64,000 bases of DNA from Paramacrobiotus metropolitanus (taxonomy: Eukaryota; Tardigrada; Eutardigrada; Parachela; Macrobiotidae), in the NCBI RefSeq assembly GCF_019649055.1, contig NW_026570222.1, forward strand, positions 3,720,001-3,784,000, given 5' to 3'. Position numbers and translations under genes: made by a program. Positions within the stretch are counted from its first letter, which is position 1. Each line of letters begins with the position of its first letter. Shown in pieces: positions 1 through 16,000 of the stretch. The notes under the pieces were generated by a model. That model made no database searches and had not been told where the DNA came from. It saw only the letters and a list, made by a program, of their open reading frames with translations.

Positions 1-1268
1 GGCTTGTTTTGCTCTTAGCGACAGCTTTCCATTCTCCGGTCAGGATTTTTCTGTAAAATCCGAGTCAAGATGCAAAAAAGTAATGCAGAAAAATTTCAAG
101 TTAAATTTAAAAATTGATACCGAATCGGCAAGGGCAACTGGTCACGTAAGCTGCTTTATTGCGTTGAGTTGCGTAAGGTTAGTTGGCACAGAAATTTACC
201 GATGTAAGGGCAAAACAAAACGTGCCACATGTAGGCATATCGGTTAATGTAAGTAGCTTTTGCTAAGCAAAGAGCACTATCATTTCGGAAGCCATTCTGT
301 TTAAAACCAAACATTTCGGAAAAGAAAAACCCAAAGAACACAGGAACAACATAAGAAAACATGAAACCCATCTAACAGCCGCTAAAGCGTTTTAATTTAA
401 AAAAACTTTTTTGCATTACTTGCATTTTAAAATAACTTCATTAATTTTATAACTTCTGTTTTTCAACAAATCCTGTGGATGGCGGAGTCTCGTTGGAGAT
501 GTCAGATAAGCAGTTTAATTCGATGACCGAATCGGACCAGAGCTTTTTTGTTCATGATTTTTGTGTCAAATACGCGTTGCGTAGCAAATAACGTGCTGTA
601 CGTACGTTATATGAGTTTAGCAATAGAGGGCGCGGAGAACACAGTGTAAGAGGCTAAGAGCTAGTTACTTGCTGTTTAGAGGCGTTAGCCATTTGCCATT
701 CGTTGTGATGCCAGCTTTGCAAACGCATCCTGTCATTCTGGAACTTGCCGTCTGATAGATTTGTTCTTTTGCTCTGCCTTGTAGAAGCTGGAAGGTACTG
801 TACTTTTCCTTTTTGAGCGAAATCAGCTTTTTTACCTATAATCTGGTTGCTCAAGGTAAGAGAATCGGGAATATAGACTTAGATTATAGTACGATATGGC
901 CAGGAACGTTGTATCCGCAGAAAGACTTGATATATTTCATTGGCTCCTTGAAGTAGATCAACTGACACACCGAGACGGCGCAGTGTGCCAGAGTCTTATC
1001 GATTTATTCAGCGTGGTGTTTGAACTGGCTCTTTGCTAGTCTGTGTGAGGATCACTTCTGCGATTAGGGTACCAAGTATGTGCTAATCGGAGGAAGAACA
1101 GTTTTGTGTTTGGTAGGTGAATTCATCTAAAAAGGCCCCGTATATTCGTCCCGTATACGGTATCCCTGCAGTGAAGGTCGGTAACCTTGCTGCTTCTGCT
1201 GCGTACAGTCAACGGGCAGACCTACTTCCTTTAAACGCGACACTTCAGATTTCCCTGTACATTTCACA
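1..1268. other. Upstream region of 14-3-3, no gene recognised
   Basis: I see no convincing exon here. Short open frames on the minus strand (for example 156-371 and 654-854) have no recognisable domain and no splice partner. The last part, up to the ATG at 1269, probably holds the promoter and 5' UTR of the 14-3-3 gene; I see no clear TATA box close to it. This is inference from position only. Confidence 0.5.
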
Positions 1269-4512
<3,244 letters not shown>

Positions 4513-5852
4513 GTGAGCTTTGTTGGATGGTGGCAACGTCTGGGAACGTATTTAAAGGGTTCACCTGGGCCAAGCACCTACCCCTTTCAAGCATACCATT
4601 GAACAAAAAGAAGTTGTGTTTTTTAAAATATCTCTCTCTCACATTGCTGCGCGTGTTATGTTCGTTTAATTATTTACAACATTTGATTTTGCTGGTCGGG
4701 CGAGATAAGAAGGCGCTTTTCGGGATAAGTGGTGGAGCGTTAAGGTGGCACTGCTGCGCCTGGCGTGTTGGATTAGTTTTTTTCTTTTGATGCTGTTGGT
4801 TGGATCCTTATTTTTTCCTCAAGCAGCGAATTGCGCGCGCACTTTAATATTATGGTGGTTCAGTAGCGTTTTTTTCCGACCGGTCGCCATTTTGTTCAAA
4901 AATTGCGTATTCTAACCGTTTTGCGTTGCACAATTTTCCTCGCGCTGTTTATTCATATTTCCATTGAGCGACTGGTGGTTAAGTAATTGAATCATGATGC
5001 AGCCGTGTGTGCGAGTATTTTGACTGCTACTTTGTTGGTATTCATTAGTCCCTAGTCTCCTGAGTCCTAACCGACTATTTGTAGTAGCTGTTTCCCATAA
5101 TCTGATGTATTTGCCAGTAGTTCGTCCTACATTTCCCCATAAATCGTGTCCAAATAAGCTAAATGCTACTTCATAGTTAATACTCAAAAAGCTATGAAGA
5201 ACAAAACGCGCTGCCATATGAGCTGCAAAAAGTAACAGCCCATAAACGTAAATGAATAGGTATATTATTCTGGTGTAATTTATGTCGTGATTATTACCAC
5301 TAAATCTGAATAGAGCACATACTCGTACTAGTTGTCACTTCAGCAGTGCCAGTATCTATGTACTTACTAGTCTCACTCACTACTGTAGTATGCAATGATA
5401 ATTGCGCAGGTAAATAAATTTTAATGTATAGATTAACGTAAGCTGACAGCAGTTAATTTGCGACCTCTTTGTTTCTTTATCACTTATCGACTTTTTCCAG
5501 CTGTTACACTTCAGCTTACCGATAAAACACTATCGCCAACATTCAAGACTAATATTAAAATGTCTCCAACCTCACAATAAAGCAGAAGACTAGCTGTAGT
5601 GTACGCAGGTTTCCACTATGGTGTATCCGGAAATTGTTGTTAAGTACTCGTATACAACTTTTAACTCCAAGCTTCGGCCCTCCACTCAACGGAATCGGTT
5701 GTGTGAGCAGGGACACATGTCGCACAACAAAATTTTCGCCCGGGAACGTCAACTAATACTCCAACGACAATTAAACTTAATTAACTAAACAACAGCTCTA
5801 CTACCACAAGCTGAAAAGCATCCGAACAAAATTCCTTGAAAGCCACCGCTGG
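4513..5852. other. Convergent intergenic region
   Basis: This lies between the stop of 14-3-3 and the stop of the minus-strand SLC35C1 gene, so it should hold both 3' UTRs. Open frames at 4509-4790, 4912-5217 and 5555-5752 show no recognisable domain. I see no further gene. Confidence 0.5.
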
Positions 5853-8202
5853 TTAAGCTTTCGGTCCCATTTCCACGTCATCTTCAGGATCCTTTTCCTT
5901 GGTTTGCAGCTGCTGATACTGGTGACCACTGGCACGGTTATGTTGCTCTTTCATCTCTTTACCGCGAACCCAAGTATACAATGCAGATCCAATGAGAACC
6001 ACGGCATTACTAATCCACCATAAGGCTGTTTTAATTTCGTGATACCACATCACAGCCACCACCGTCTGTGCAGCCGCTTTGGCGGTTCCACTGATATTGT
6101 GCGTCAGCGGCGATGTAACCTGAAAACACATAACAGGCATTTTTATATTAAAAGCCCTCGCCCGCTTCATTAAAAATACATCATTTGAACGAAAGCAACA
6201 GGCATTTCCAACCCATGGTAATTATTGACCTTAATATTTAATACATTTACTGATTAAAATTGTCATAATTTGTACTTTATAACATACCTGTATCTGCAGT
6301 CCAGTCACGTATCCTATTAGGAAGCCAAACAACCCACCAACCAGCATAGCTCCCCAAAATACTGAATCATTCAGTTTTGGAAAAGAAATCAGTCTGTTGA
6401 CTTCTCCGGTAAAAATAATCAGAGGAAGAAATAAAATCAAAGCATTGAAATTGTTGTAAAGCGTGAGTCTCCATATGTTCTGCTCCACAGCGGGTAACAC
6501 CTTTTTCGTGTAAATTGCATTCAGCGAGGTGAAAAGGCTGGCCAAAACACCGAAAACCACCCCAGCTATTGACAGAGATCCTGAAACATCTTCCTGTTGT
6601 ACGCCCAGAAGAAACCCAAAAATGATAATTCCACAACAGATGATTGCGCGCAGTGACGTAGTTTCCCGCAAGATGACGTAAGACATGAGCTAGAAAAATA
6701 TAATGATTAAACGAAAGCGGATACGTGCATAAGCAGTAAACAGAACAAGAAAGCGAGTACCGCCCATACAGGTAAAAACAAAGTAAGTTTGTAATCAGTT
6801 GGCGGAAGTATTACTTAATTAGAAATATGCAGAATTTTACGTATTATGAATTTCTTAAAGTAGTTTAAATGAGGTCGTAGTAGGTACCGTATTATGTCGG
6901 TTTTAGTTTCCGCAAAAAAAATCAACCCTACGGCTACGAGCACAGATTCAAATTCAAACTAGAACTCTCAGATGTCTTCTGAATTTAAACAAAATCAAAT
7001 CGAACACTGCTAAAGCAGGCTCATGTACAATAAAGAGACACTAAATATTGGCTCGTGCGTATTTGTACGGTACATATGATCGGTCTGTCCTTTTACGATT
7101 GGCAATTTCCACGGTTTCTACATAAACTTCAAGACTGAATTACTTACCACGTTGAAAACTGTTGTTAAAGATCGACCGATATAGTAAAATGGAACCCCCA
7201 CATACTGCAGGCAGAGATTGTTGAAGGATATCATCAAAACAAATACAATAGATAGGGGAAGAATCTGGAAAGAAGTAGCACTGTAACGAACAGTAAACGT
7301 AAGATCGATTAGAATTTGGTTCAAATACCGGTAACCGGTGCAGTAGGGCTTCTTTTGAACACACTTACTTCGCGCGAAACTTTTTTGTCAATATGCATCG
7401 ACGGGAATGTGAAGACGGAAGGGAAAAGTCTGGACAATCCGTGCAGCAGAAAAAGTAGAATGACGGTGACGACGCATTGAAACCAAGTGATGAAAAATGG
7501 TGCATTCAACTGAAAATTCAATAAACAACTGGTAATATTATTGCAAGTAACATTAAAAGAACAGGCAGATAAAAAGCACAAACAAAAGCCAATAAAGACT
7601 GTTGCCGGTTTCATTTGGAATTTTCAATTTTCCGGCGATATCAAAGGCGTTAGAATATTTCATTTCCGCATGTCCCAACATTTTCAAAGGTATGTATTAC
7701 TTTAAAATATTCTAATGCGAAGAAGTTCTTCAAAATTTTGCACACAAGGTAATTATAGGTTAGAGATTTACATATAAGGAAACAATTGTTCCAAATGTCT
7801 CTAACAAGCAAACTAACACCACTGTTGACAAGAGTACACTATTCGATCTCTGGTACAAAACCAGTCCACCAACAGTAACTAACTGTAAATTTTACCTTAA
7901 CATCGGTGCCACTTAGGAGGTATTTGTTCACAAATACCAGTGTAATGGAAATAAACCTGTAAAGCAAAAACAAATTGTCCACGGGAATACAAGATGATGG
8001 TCGTTCTGCAGGACAGACAAATTAGGCAAGTGTTTTCATTTCGTCTCACTGCCGAAAAATAGGACTGTGAGATGATTAATCGTCCGGATAATTATCAATT
8101 TTGCTAAAAGAAATATTTCGAAAGTGCTCACCAATAAGCGGATACAACGAGAGTAACAACGAAGTATTTTCGCGGCAAAGATTCTCCACCCGGAGAAGAC
8201 AT
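5853..8202 (-). CDS. SLC35C1: GDP-fucose transporter (SLC35C1)
   Basis: Golgi antiporter of the nucleotide-sugar transporter/DMT superfamily that imports GDP-fucose for fucosylation. Six exons on the minus strand: 8202-8132, 7956-7896, 7509-7369, 7264-7148, 6689-6288 and 6119-5853, giving 352 aa, with every phase consistent. Family hallmarks are visible: [12 protein letters not shown] in the first membrane segment, [20 protein letters not shown], then [64 protein letters not shown] and [20 protein letters not shown]. The hydrophilic tail holds WVRGKEM and an acidic end. Exon 1 supplies a short cytosolic N-terminus, and its ATG is the only one in frame with the first membrane helix (YW|F splits over the intron). 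Assignment to SLC35C1, not another SLC35, rests on the close match along the whole chain. Confidence 0.95.
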
Positions 8203-10924
8203 TTTTCCAAGTTCAGTGCTGCGCAAAATGGATTTCCACGAGCGGAGTGTTATCCGCATCAGGCCAACGAAGGAGTTTTTGTTTCAAAAGACAATGATAG
8301 TGATGTCTGGCATTCACCGACCTATCAAAAACAGCCGCGAACGATGAGCCCACAATAATCATGATTTATCAAATACAGTATATCGTAGATTAAAGTCATA
8401 TTATAAGTACTGTAATAAGCATTGAAAGCATTCTGTGATTCTGATGAGATCACCTATTAGCATTACGAGCGGCAGAAACCAGAAGATATCCAAATGAACC
8501 TACCAGACTACATTTCAGTTAGTTCCCGGGGTAAAGAAGATAATAAAAACCAGTATAATTGCAAAAACTAGCGAAATTCCACAATATTTACTACGTGGCA
8601 TTCACCTCTAGTATTAGCTTTGCTGAACAAAACAAACTGTACGAATGGTTTGCCTCTTTGCGACTTACATTTCATGATCTCTCTGATCACAACAACGGAC
8701 TCGGAAACCAAATGACCACACAGAATACTTAAAATAACATGATGATAAATTATTATATAAAGGACATTTACATTTGCAAGTACTTAGTACTTACTGAAGC
8801 CGCACTTAATTAAAACTGCAAAAATAACGAAAACCAGCGGTTCAAAAAAATTAATAACCTGCATCGTTTGTTGTTGTGTCACGTAGTGATGACGCTTTGG
8901 CGGAAAGTTTATACTTCATACTCGCCTATTGACGTCACTCAGATTTTTTAAGCCATTTAAGAACAACTGGGGCGGTATGCACTGTCGCAGCGTGCGACAG
9001 AGGCAACCCACCACAGGTGAACGACTGTCCATTCAAAGAAAAACCAAGGATCTATCTGCACATAGCGCGGATACCGGAAACCTTTGTTTCGCAGATTTGT
9101 GATCATTTATAATTTTGTCATTTCGAAGATCGAGCCATGTTTACGTTTGGGTAAGTCATAATTTTGCCACACTTACTGCGTTTATGAAAGAATAGATGAT
9201 AACTCAAATTTCATGATGAGGTGGAAAATCATGTAGTATTTTTATGGTTGCATTCAGTTGCTGACATCTAGCTAGTATGGTGCATTATTCGCATGCATAC
9301 TATACGAGTCCACAGACCTCAGCATATGCTCATTGTCAGCTGTGTCAACCATCAGCCATCCACACTCGAAGTGCATAAGTACTCTTCTTGGGAGAGGGTC
9401 GGAAGTCGGAACGTTCCCCGGAAATATTGAGATGACTTCGACAATTGATGTGATCTCTGAAGACTCGAAAGTCAGTTAAAGACTCAAAGCCCATAGCTGC
9501 ATTGATCGGTGGATGGTAGCCCAGGTTGTCGTTGATTTTACGGGGACCACCGGGTTATCCATTCTTCCGATCATTGAGCTAGGTGAACCTGGCGCGTTAG
9601 CCGTTGCGGTATATTGCTGTTTTATGAGGCTACCCAATCCCGCAAAGAAAAACGCTTTTACGGTGCAAAGCTGTGAACTTGCAAAACTAAAATTGCCGAA
9701 CGAGCTCGTTAGCGGAACTGGGAAATCATAACTTATTGAAGTTATTTTAATTCGCACTTCATGTTCCTACCGCCCTGGTAGAGGTGAGACTCGGAAAAGG
9801 CTTCGCTTTAAGCGAGACACCGGCGAAGTGTTTTCGTTATAAGAAGTTAAATTTAATAAGAACGTGTTTCGTGTTTTCGTTATAGGAAATAAATAAGAAC
9901 TTGACGCAAGATTTACTAATACACTATTACACACTGTATTCACAGTGTATTACAGTGTACGTACGTACGCCTTTTCAAGTCTTCCGGTTTACTGTTTCCG
10001 GTGTTTCGGTTCACTGTTTCCGGTGTTTCGGTTTATTGATAAGATCTTCTGTTAGTTTCATTTCTAATTTCTCCGCGTTTCTACATTCCTCACAGTTCTG
10101 TTCGATCTCATCGTAATAATAATAAGCGTTCAGAAGATTATAAGTACCAAGCGGAATCATATAAACACACGCTGTGGTTGTCGTCATCTTTATGGTCAAG
10201 GACTCAAGGCTTGTTATACCAACTTACAAGTTAGCATGCCGTTCTCGTTCGTGTTGCCCTACACGCCCCTGATGCTGATTGACGATGTAGCAGCGCTTTT
10301 TGTGATCGTTGTATCGTACCAACAGTTTGGACTGCCATAGTTTATCTAGTCTATAGTCTAGATTTTGTCCTTTCTTGACACTTGGGCCTTATCAAAAACA
10401 AATATGACGCGATGCTTGACATCACATAATTATATCAAGCATACAACGACTAAGGGAACCGAAGCAGAAAATTTAACAGCGCATCCTTTTCGTGGGTTAG
10501 CATTTACGTAGCGTTTTTGATAATCTGGTGAAAGGTGACTCATCGAAAAATATGTATAAACTGCCGATTTGCCACCTTCGGTTGTCCACTTACTGCCTCT
10601 AGCAGCATCAATTCGAGGTGTACAATTAAAAACGATGTTTGAAACTCCAGTGAGCCCTGACAATTTCTTCTACCCAAAGGCAGCAATTTTTCGACTGTAG
10701 AAACCAAAGCCTTTTCATTTCTTTCATATATCTACAGATTCAAAGCCGGTAAATTACCGTCATACCGGCATTGATCAACAATATGTCGGTGCGTTGATCG
10801 CAGCCGGCGTGTCAAGCAAGTAAGTATTCGACTATTCGTAATCGTTCGCGTAAGCCTCCCTCCCAGTGAAAACGCAAAGATCAGGCAAAGAATGAATGCA
10901 TTTTAAAACCATAAGCATTTTTAA
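8203..10924. other. Intergenic region between SLC35C1 and the capping enzyme
   Basis: The left end is the SLC35C1 promoter side; the right end is the 3' side of the capping enzyme. The region includes a weak two-exon candidate (9138-10822, listed separately). A short tandem repeat with a roughly 22-bp period, based on actgtttccggtgtttcggt, lies at about 9984-10038. The overlapping open frames at 9476-9757 and 9513-9731 have no recognisable domain. Confidence 0.5.
9138..10822 (+). CDS. Possible two-exon short gene, unknown
   Basis: An ATG at about 9138 reads MFTF and meets a GTAAGT donor. An acceptor near 10739 opens an exon reading DSKPVNYRHTGIDQQYVG and then ALIAAGVSSK. After the last residue the sequence is either a TAA stop (making a 32-residue peptide) or a GTAAGT donor to exons I cannot find before the antisense capping gene. 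I do not recognise the product. It could be a small conserved protein, the 5' end of a longer transcript, or chance. Confidence is low. Confidence 0.2.
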
Positions 10925-13900
10925 TTAATTCCGAATCCGTTTGGCAGTTCCAGCTTCATCTTCCACGCTGTCCATTCGATGTTTCCGTCCTTCGTGTTGC
11001 CTCATCTCGGTTTGAGCCTTGGTGCTACCTGCCTTTCTTCGTCTTTGTACTTCTTCTTCGAAGTATGGAACTGACTCCACGATAAAATTCATAAGAATCT
11101 CTTGGGTCAGCGGACGCTCGATACCCTTAAATACCGCTACCAAAAGCAAGTAAACCTGTCGCACTGCCTAGGCGCTTTGTTTACATTAAAATTCTTACGG
11201 TCATAAATAACAACATTAAGCTGCAATTCCATGCTCCTATTCAAATGCCATGCACATACCATTTGCAGTTGTATAATGATTTGGAGTATTTTTGTCGGTG
11301 CGAATTCGTTCGAAAATCCATTTACGCGAACCGTAATCATAGCGGCATTCAATAATTTTGCCATTCAACTGGGTGTATTCTTTGCTCCACTACATACAAC
11401 GAAATAGCCCATAAAACCGTATGTTAAAATCCAAGATAAATTACTACAGTGGACTAGGGGACTAGGGTGGGTAGTACAGTGGACTAGGGTGGGTAGTACC
11501 CACAGCCAACAGCGCTGTGTATATGCGTTAACACCATTTTGAAGTCCTTTGTAAAGCGAAGTAACACATACAATATTAAGGTACTCACCTTAAGTTCCCC
11601 GAATGGATGGTCCAGCCCTCCCACGTACAGCTTACCAGATGTCTTGGCAATCTCTCTAAAAAAGTTCATTTCAAATTTTTAAAATAACAAAACCCTGACA
11701 CATCCATGCGCAAAAAAAACGATAAACGGCAAAAATGGACATATACAGACTGCGCGCGATATAATCTTGCTCGCACGATATACTAGGCATTTTAGGCTAT
11801 AAACAATACTAAACATTGCGACAATAAATAATCAAACAACTACCCTACCCTCGGCGCTCCGATTTCTCCACTCGAACCCGAAAATCAATTGTGCACTGTG
11901 AGGGGGGCTTCCATTTTAGTACCCGATCGCATCGGCCCGGAGTATATGGCTACAGGATAAAGAACACCGTAATCAATGACAGTTACAAGAGGTTCCCACC
12001 CAAGGCATTCTATGTACCTTACCATGTCATACGGCTGGAAGATGAGCCCATCTACATCATGCGTCAGCAATTTCCGAAATTTCTCTCCCAAGAACTGTAA
12101 AGGCGCAAGAAAACTTTAAAAAAAAGAGATATCAATATTCCAAATTTACGTTGCTAACTTGCAAGGTATAATATCCAATATGCAGTACCTTTGCAGCCAT
12201 ATTAACGAAGCCGTTTTGATCTTTGGTTTTAACGGGATAAAAGTCCTTCTGGCGAATGCTAAAGGGTTCTAACGCTTTATTAAATAAACCCTTCAATGTT
12301 AAACGGTCACGCGGTTCCATCACACCATTCTTGATTCTCTGGCACCTGGTGTCGAAATTCATGATCCTGGTGTCTTCATTCTACAATAGCAACAGATTAT
12401 AGATTCCAACTTATAAACGCTCGCGGCCTAGCTATCCCTTGGACTACGCTGCCCAGTACTTACACGCCACCGTACATCGATATTACGTTGCTCTTCAATT
12501 TTCTTCAGCTTTCCTGATCTTTTTACTATAGTAGTTTCCGTACCAGAGTACCCGGTAACACCGGTCAATACGCAATACGTACCATCCAGTGTACGATGTC
12601 ATACACTAAAAATCGAGCCCTCATTTCATCAGGGCCCACCCTGTCCAGAATCATTTCTCCATCCAACAAGGTGTCAAAAACATGAGCGCCCATGTACGGC
12701 TCATCCCCTTTAACGTAAGGAAAGTTCATTCCTTCCACTTGAAAGACGTCGTTATTCCGGTCCAAAAAGTAAACATCGTTTTCTCCCTCAATCAGCAACA
12801 TGTACCTAAATTAACCAAATACTTGAGAATGTCAAGCCAAAATCTGTTAATATTGCACATGAAACATTTTGCTGCTGGTCGCCATCAGCTTGGAACATAT
12901 CTGGAGTTGTCATTTGAAAACTCTCACACTAACTGTATAATGAATGGTTCATCAAATCAATACACTGGCGTAAGAAAGGCTTCATAAGAATACAAAAACA
13001 AACAACACAAGCAACAACACTTAAAAGTAGGCTACAGTAAAATATTTCCTCTAATTTTTCGTGATCCGGTATGGTGCACATCACGCACATAGCGTTGCCT
13101 CTTTAAATCTATTAATTCATTCTCGTCTATTCTAAAAGCATAATCTGCCTAAACACAATCGGCACAAACCGCAAGACCAAGCAAGAAAAACACCGGCATA
13201 TTTTGCGATTGTTTTGGTTTTTTAACCGTGTACTGCAATCACATTTGGTAAGCTCGTTGAAACCAGAGCTAATAAAAAAGACGCTTGCTTGCAGCTGCGC
13301 CAGCTACTGTATACTACAAACACTCTAAACAACCTACCTCACACCATCCGCCTTCCAGCTGACCCTGTACGGTTGATCTGCGATCATTTGCTTATTGGAT
13401 AAATCCATGGATACCGGTTGGCATCCTGGGAAATTTGGGCTGAAAGGAAAAAACAGCGTCGTCATCCAGGGTTCGCACCAATCTTTCCAATTCAGTCCTA
13501 CCCATTCCATCCACAAAATCGTTTACATTTCTGCTGCACGGCTTTGGATCGATTCACATCCTGAAGGTAAACGACTCCGGGCACCCCTTCCATAAACTGA
13601 GGCACCTGCGTCGAAAAGAAGCCATTATACCATTATGTAACATAACGAATACGCACGCACAGCAATACGATTATAATCGTTTTCTACTTCGTTATTCGAA
13701 TTCAGTATCACTGACAAGTACTAACATTTTTGGGTCTTCTCTGAACTGAACCGTTTGATGGCCCATCTGGATCTGTTGCTGTATCCACAGTATTTCCATC
13801 GTCATCTACTTGCTCACTCTCTTCTTCTGAATAAAAAAAGGTAAAATCGTCGAAGCTTTCTGATGTAAGTAAAGCAAGGAAGACAACAATTAATTTTCCA

Positions 13901-15105
13901 AAGGTTGAGAGTGGGCTACAACCAATCAACAATTGAAGCAAAATTCCGCTAATCGTTTTCATCAAAAGCTGTGGTAACAGGGAACGTGGTAACAGGGAAC
14001 AAAAATCAAACAAGGTGAAAATAAAACCCGACAGTAATCAGTTCAAAAAGTTCCAAGCACATACCGAAACACCAGCTGGGAAGATCTGGAACGGGGGGGA
14101 GATCATCAGGATCGGCGTGATACCGCCGACATAATGTCTGCAGGTAGTCTTCCTTATAAATGCCTGGAGGACGCGCCTGAGCAAACTTTTCAATCGCGTC
14201 CTCAACACTGCAAAGTACAACATTATGAACGACCTGTCCAACACTCCAACGAAAACAAACGCGCCTATAATCACAGACTTCCACCAAATATGCGCAGATC
14301 AGGAAACCAGTCCGATTGAATCCATGAGTGCAGTGCACAGCTAGAAAAAAAATGCAATTACGACATTGACATGATAATTTCTGAGCCGAGCAAATACAAT
14401 TAAGCGATGAGTAAATAAACGAAGCCAAATGGAAGTATTCTTAAAGAATCTTAGAAAACCGAATTTCAACTGCTTTACCATCCGCACTTAAGCCACTATT
14501 TACTTCCAAATCTTTAAAAAAACGTACCGATTAATGAATCGGAACGGTCATTGTGGTACTTTTTGCAGAACTCGATAAAGAGATGCGTCTGTTCCTCCGT
14601 TGGACATTCTGCATGGCCAGCACAGCTGCACTGAATATACTTTGCAGGCGCATGATCATCCGTGATTTCCGATTTCGGGTCGTAAAACCGCTCAGTTTTC
14701 GCTAAATTAATCCAGAGATCGATGCTTCTCTGCGAAAACAAACATCTCTCCATAATTTTGTAGAAAATATGATCGACGAAGAAATGCTTTACTCCTTGTT
14801 GCTCCACACTGTCGAACACATCTTCCACACCGAAACGTTTAGCAACGTCTGGGATTTTCGCGTCGTATGTAGAGTTCAATGGCGTTTTAAACGGCAAGAA
14901 GAGATCTGCACATAAAAAAACGGTAAAGTATGAAATGCCAGAAATTCTACGATACGTCACTGCTGTCGTTGCTCTGCTTTCGCTGCGTACCTGCTACAAC
15001 CTGGCCTACGGGAGGACAATTCATCCATCGAGGAGGCACTTCTTCCCAGAAGCGTTCACTTTTCGGCTTGTTCACAGCATCCAGTCGACGATCCCGAGAG
15101 GCCAT
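10925..15105 (-). CDS. RNGTT: mRNA capping enzyme (RNA 5'-triphosphatase + guanylyltransferase)
   Basis: Nuclear bifunctional enzyme that removes the gamma-phosphate of nascent pol II transcripts and transfers GMP. Fifteen exons on the minus strand: 15105-14991, 14905-14528, 14340-14265, 14207-14065, 13826-13726, 13605-13502, 13439-13338, 12805-12579, 12525-12464, 12380-12189, 12094-12023, 11949-11849, 11655-11589, 11389-11260 and 11136-10925; about 693 aa. The triphosphatase half has [10 protein letters not shown] and the [10 protein letters not shown] phosphatase loop (Cys nucleophile and Arg present), then [15 protein letters not shown]. The guanylyltransferase half has the KADG nucleophile motif (SWKADGVR), [22 protein letters not shown] and [20 protein letters not shown]. 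It ends in a basic tail. The intron between 14264 and 14208 starts with GC, not GT (see findings). The boundaries of the 12805-12579 exon are the least certain. Confidence 0.93.
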
Positions 15106-16000
15106 TTCACAAACGAATTCGTAAATAACTTATGTTCGACTGGCACTTATGACGCTATCATCGGCTATCCCAATGAACCTTCACTGTGGTTTCCCCGAAG
15201 GCGGTATTGGGGACAGATACGACTGCCACTCAGTCTGCCAGTTACCACCAGCTGGACAAGGCGCTGTATCCCAGCGCTGTATTGACATCGACTGAAAAGG
15301 AGCTGATGAGAATCAGGAAGGAATGATACGAGGAACCGGAAACCTTTAAACGGGTGTAAGATGATAAAAAATATTAAAAAATTATATATTAATTCACAAT
15401 TCAGTTTCTTATCCAAAAGAAATTTCTATTATCCAAATTCACAGGTAACAAAGAAAAATACAAAAAATTTTTACAGGTACCACGACCGTCGTAAAATCTA
15501 TTTTTTTCGGGAACATAAACTAGGAAATTATGAATACATGTAATGACTTATGTTATAACTGATTATTCGAGAATTATGTCGCTCTCGCCATCTCAACATT
15601 ATTATTTATTCACGTAGTCGCGACCCACGGTACGAATGTGTATATAAAGTAGCCGCCAGCTCGCAGCGGGCGGCAACCAGGATACTTTCCAAAGATAAGT
15701 TCCGCAACGATTTTCAAGTGACTTCGGCGTCTCTTCGCCGTCAAATTAGTAAGTACAGTAAGTACTTAACAATAGTATTGGTACTATTGTAGTAAGTATA
15801 AACTATACTTTTCGTATCAATTTCGTATTAATTTTTCCTTTTTTACATCTGCCGCATACTTAAATTAACTTTCTACAAAGCGTATGTTGTATCTCCGCGG
15901 TTGCTCCACTGAGTGTTCTGGAAACCGTGTAGACTGGAAAATTGGTCTTGCCAGGTGACATAATTTACAGCGAAGACCACCGAAGAGCTCATCCGCCGAA
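15106..16000. other. Divergent promoter region, RNGTT / DDX54
   Basis: About 0.9 kb separates the ATG of RNGTT (minus) from that of DDX54 (plus). It holds the TATA-like box described separately and a likely 5' UTR intron of DDX54. A short minus-strand frame ending near 15177 could be an upstream ORF of RNGTT but has no support. Confidence 0.45.
15641..15648 (+). promoter_or_regulatory. TATA-like box upstream of DDX54
   Basis: TATATAAA followed by a GC-rich stretch. It points towards DDX54, whose ATG is 360 bp downstream. A donor-like site at about 15749 (TTA|GTAAGT) and an acceptor ending at 15970 (TTTACAG) suggest a leader exon joined to the coding exon. Inferred from sequence only. Confidence 0.4.

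Noticed and set aside
9476-9757. Overlapping ORFs on both strands
   Set aside because: Open on both strands in a GC-balanced stretch, but no domain, no splice sites and no relation to known proteins.
14006-14428. 140-aa continuous minus-strand ORF as a separate gene
   Set aside because: It is two RNGTT exons plus the 57-nt GC-AG intron read through; the domain order fits the capping enzyme only.
15177-15284. 36-codon minus-strand frame upstream of RNGTT
   Set aside because: Could be an upstream ORF, but it has no domain, and no leader boundary can be shown.
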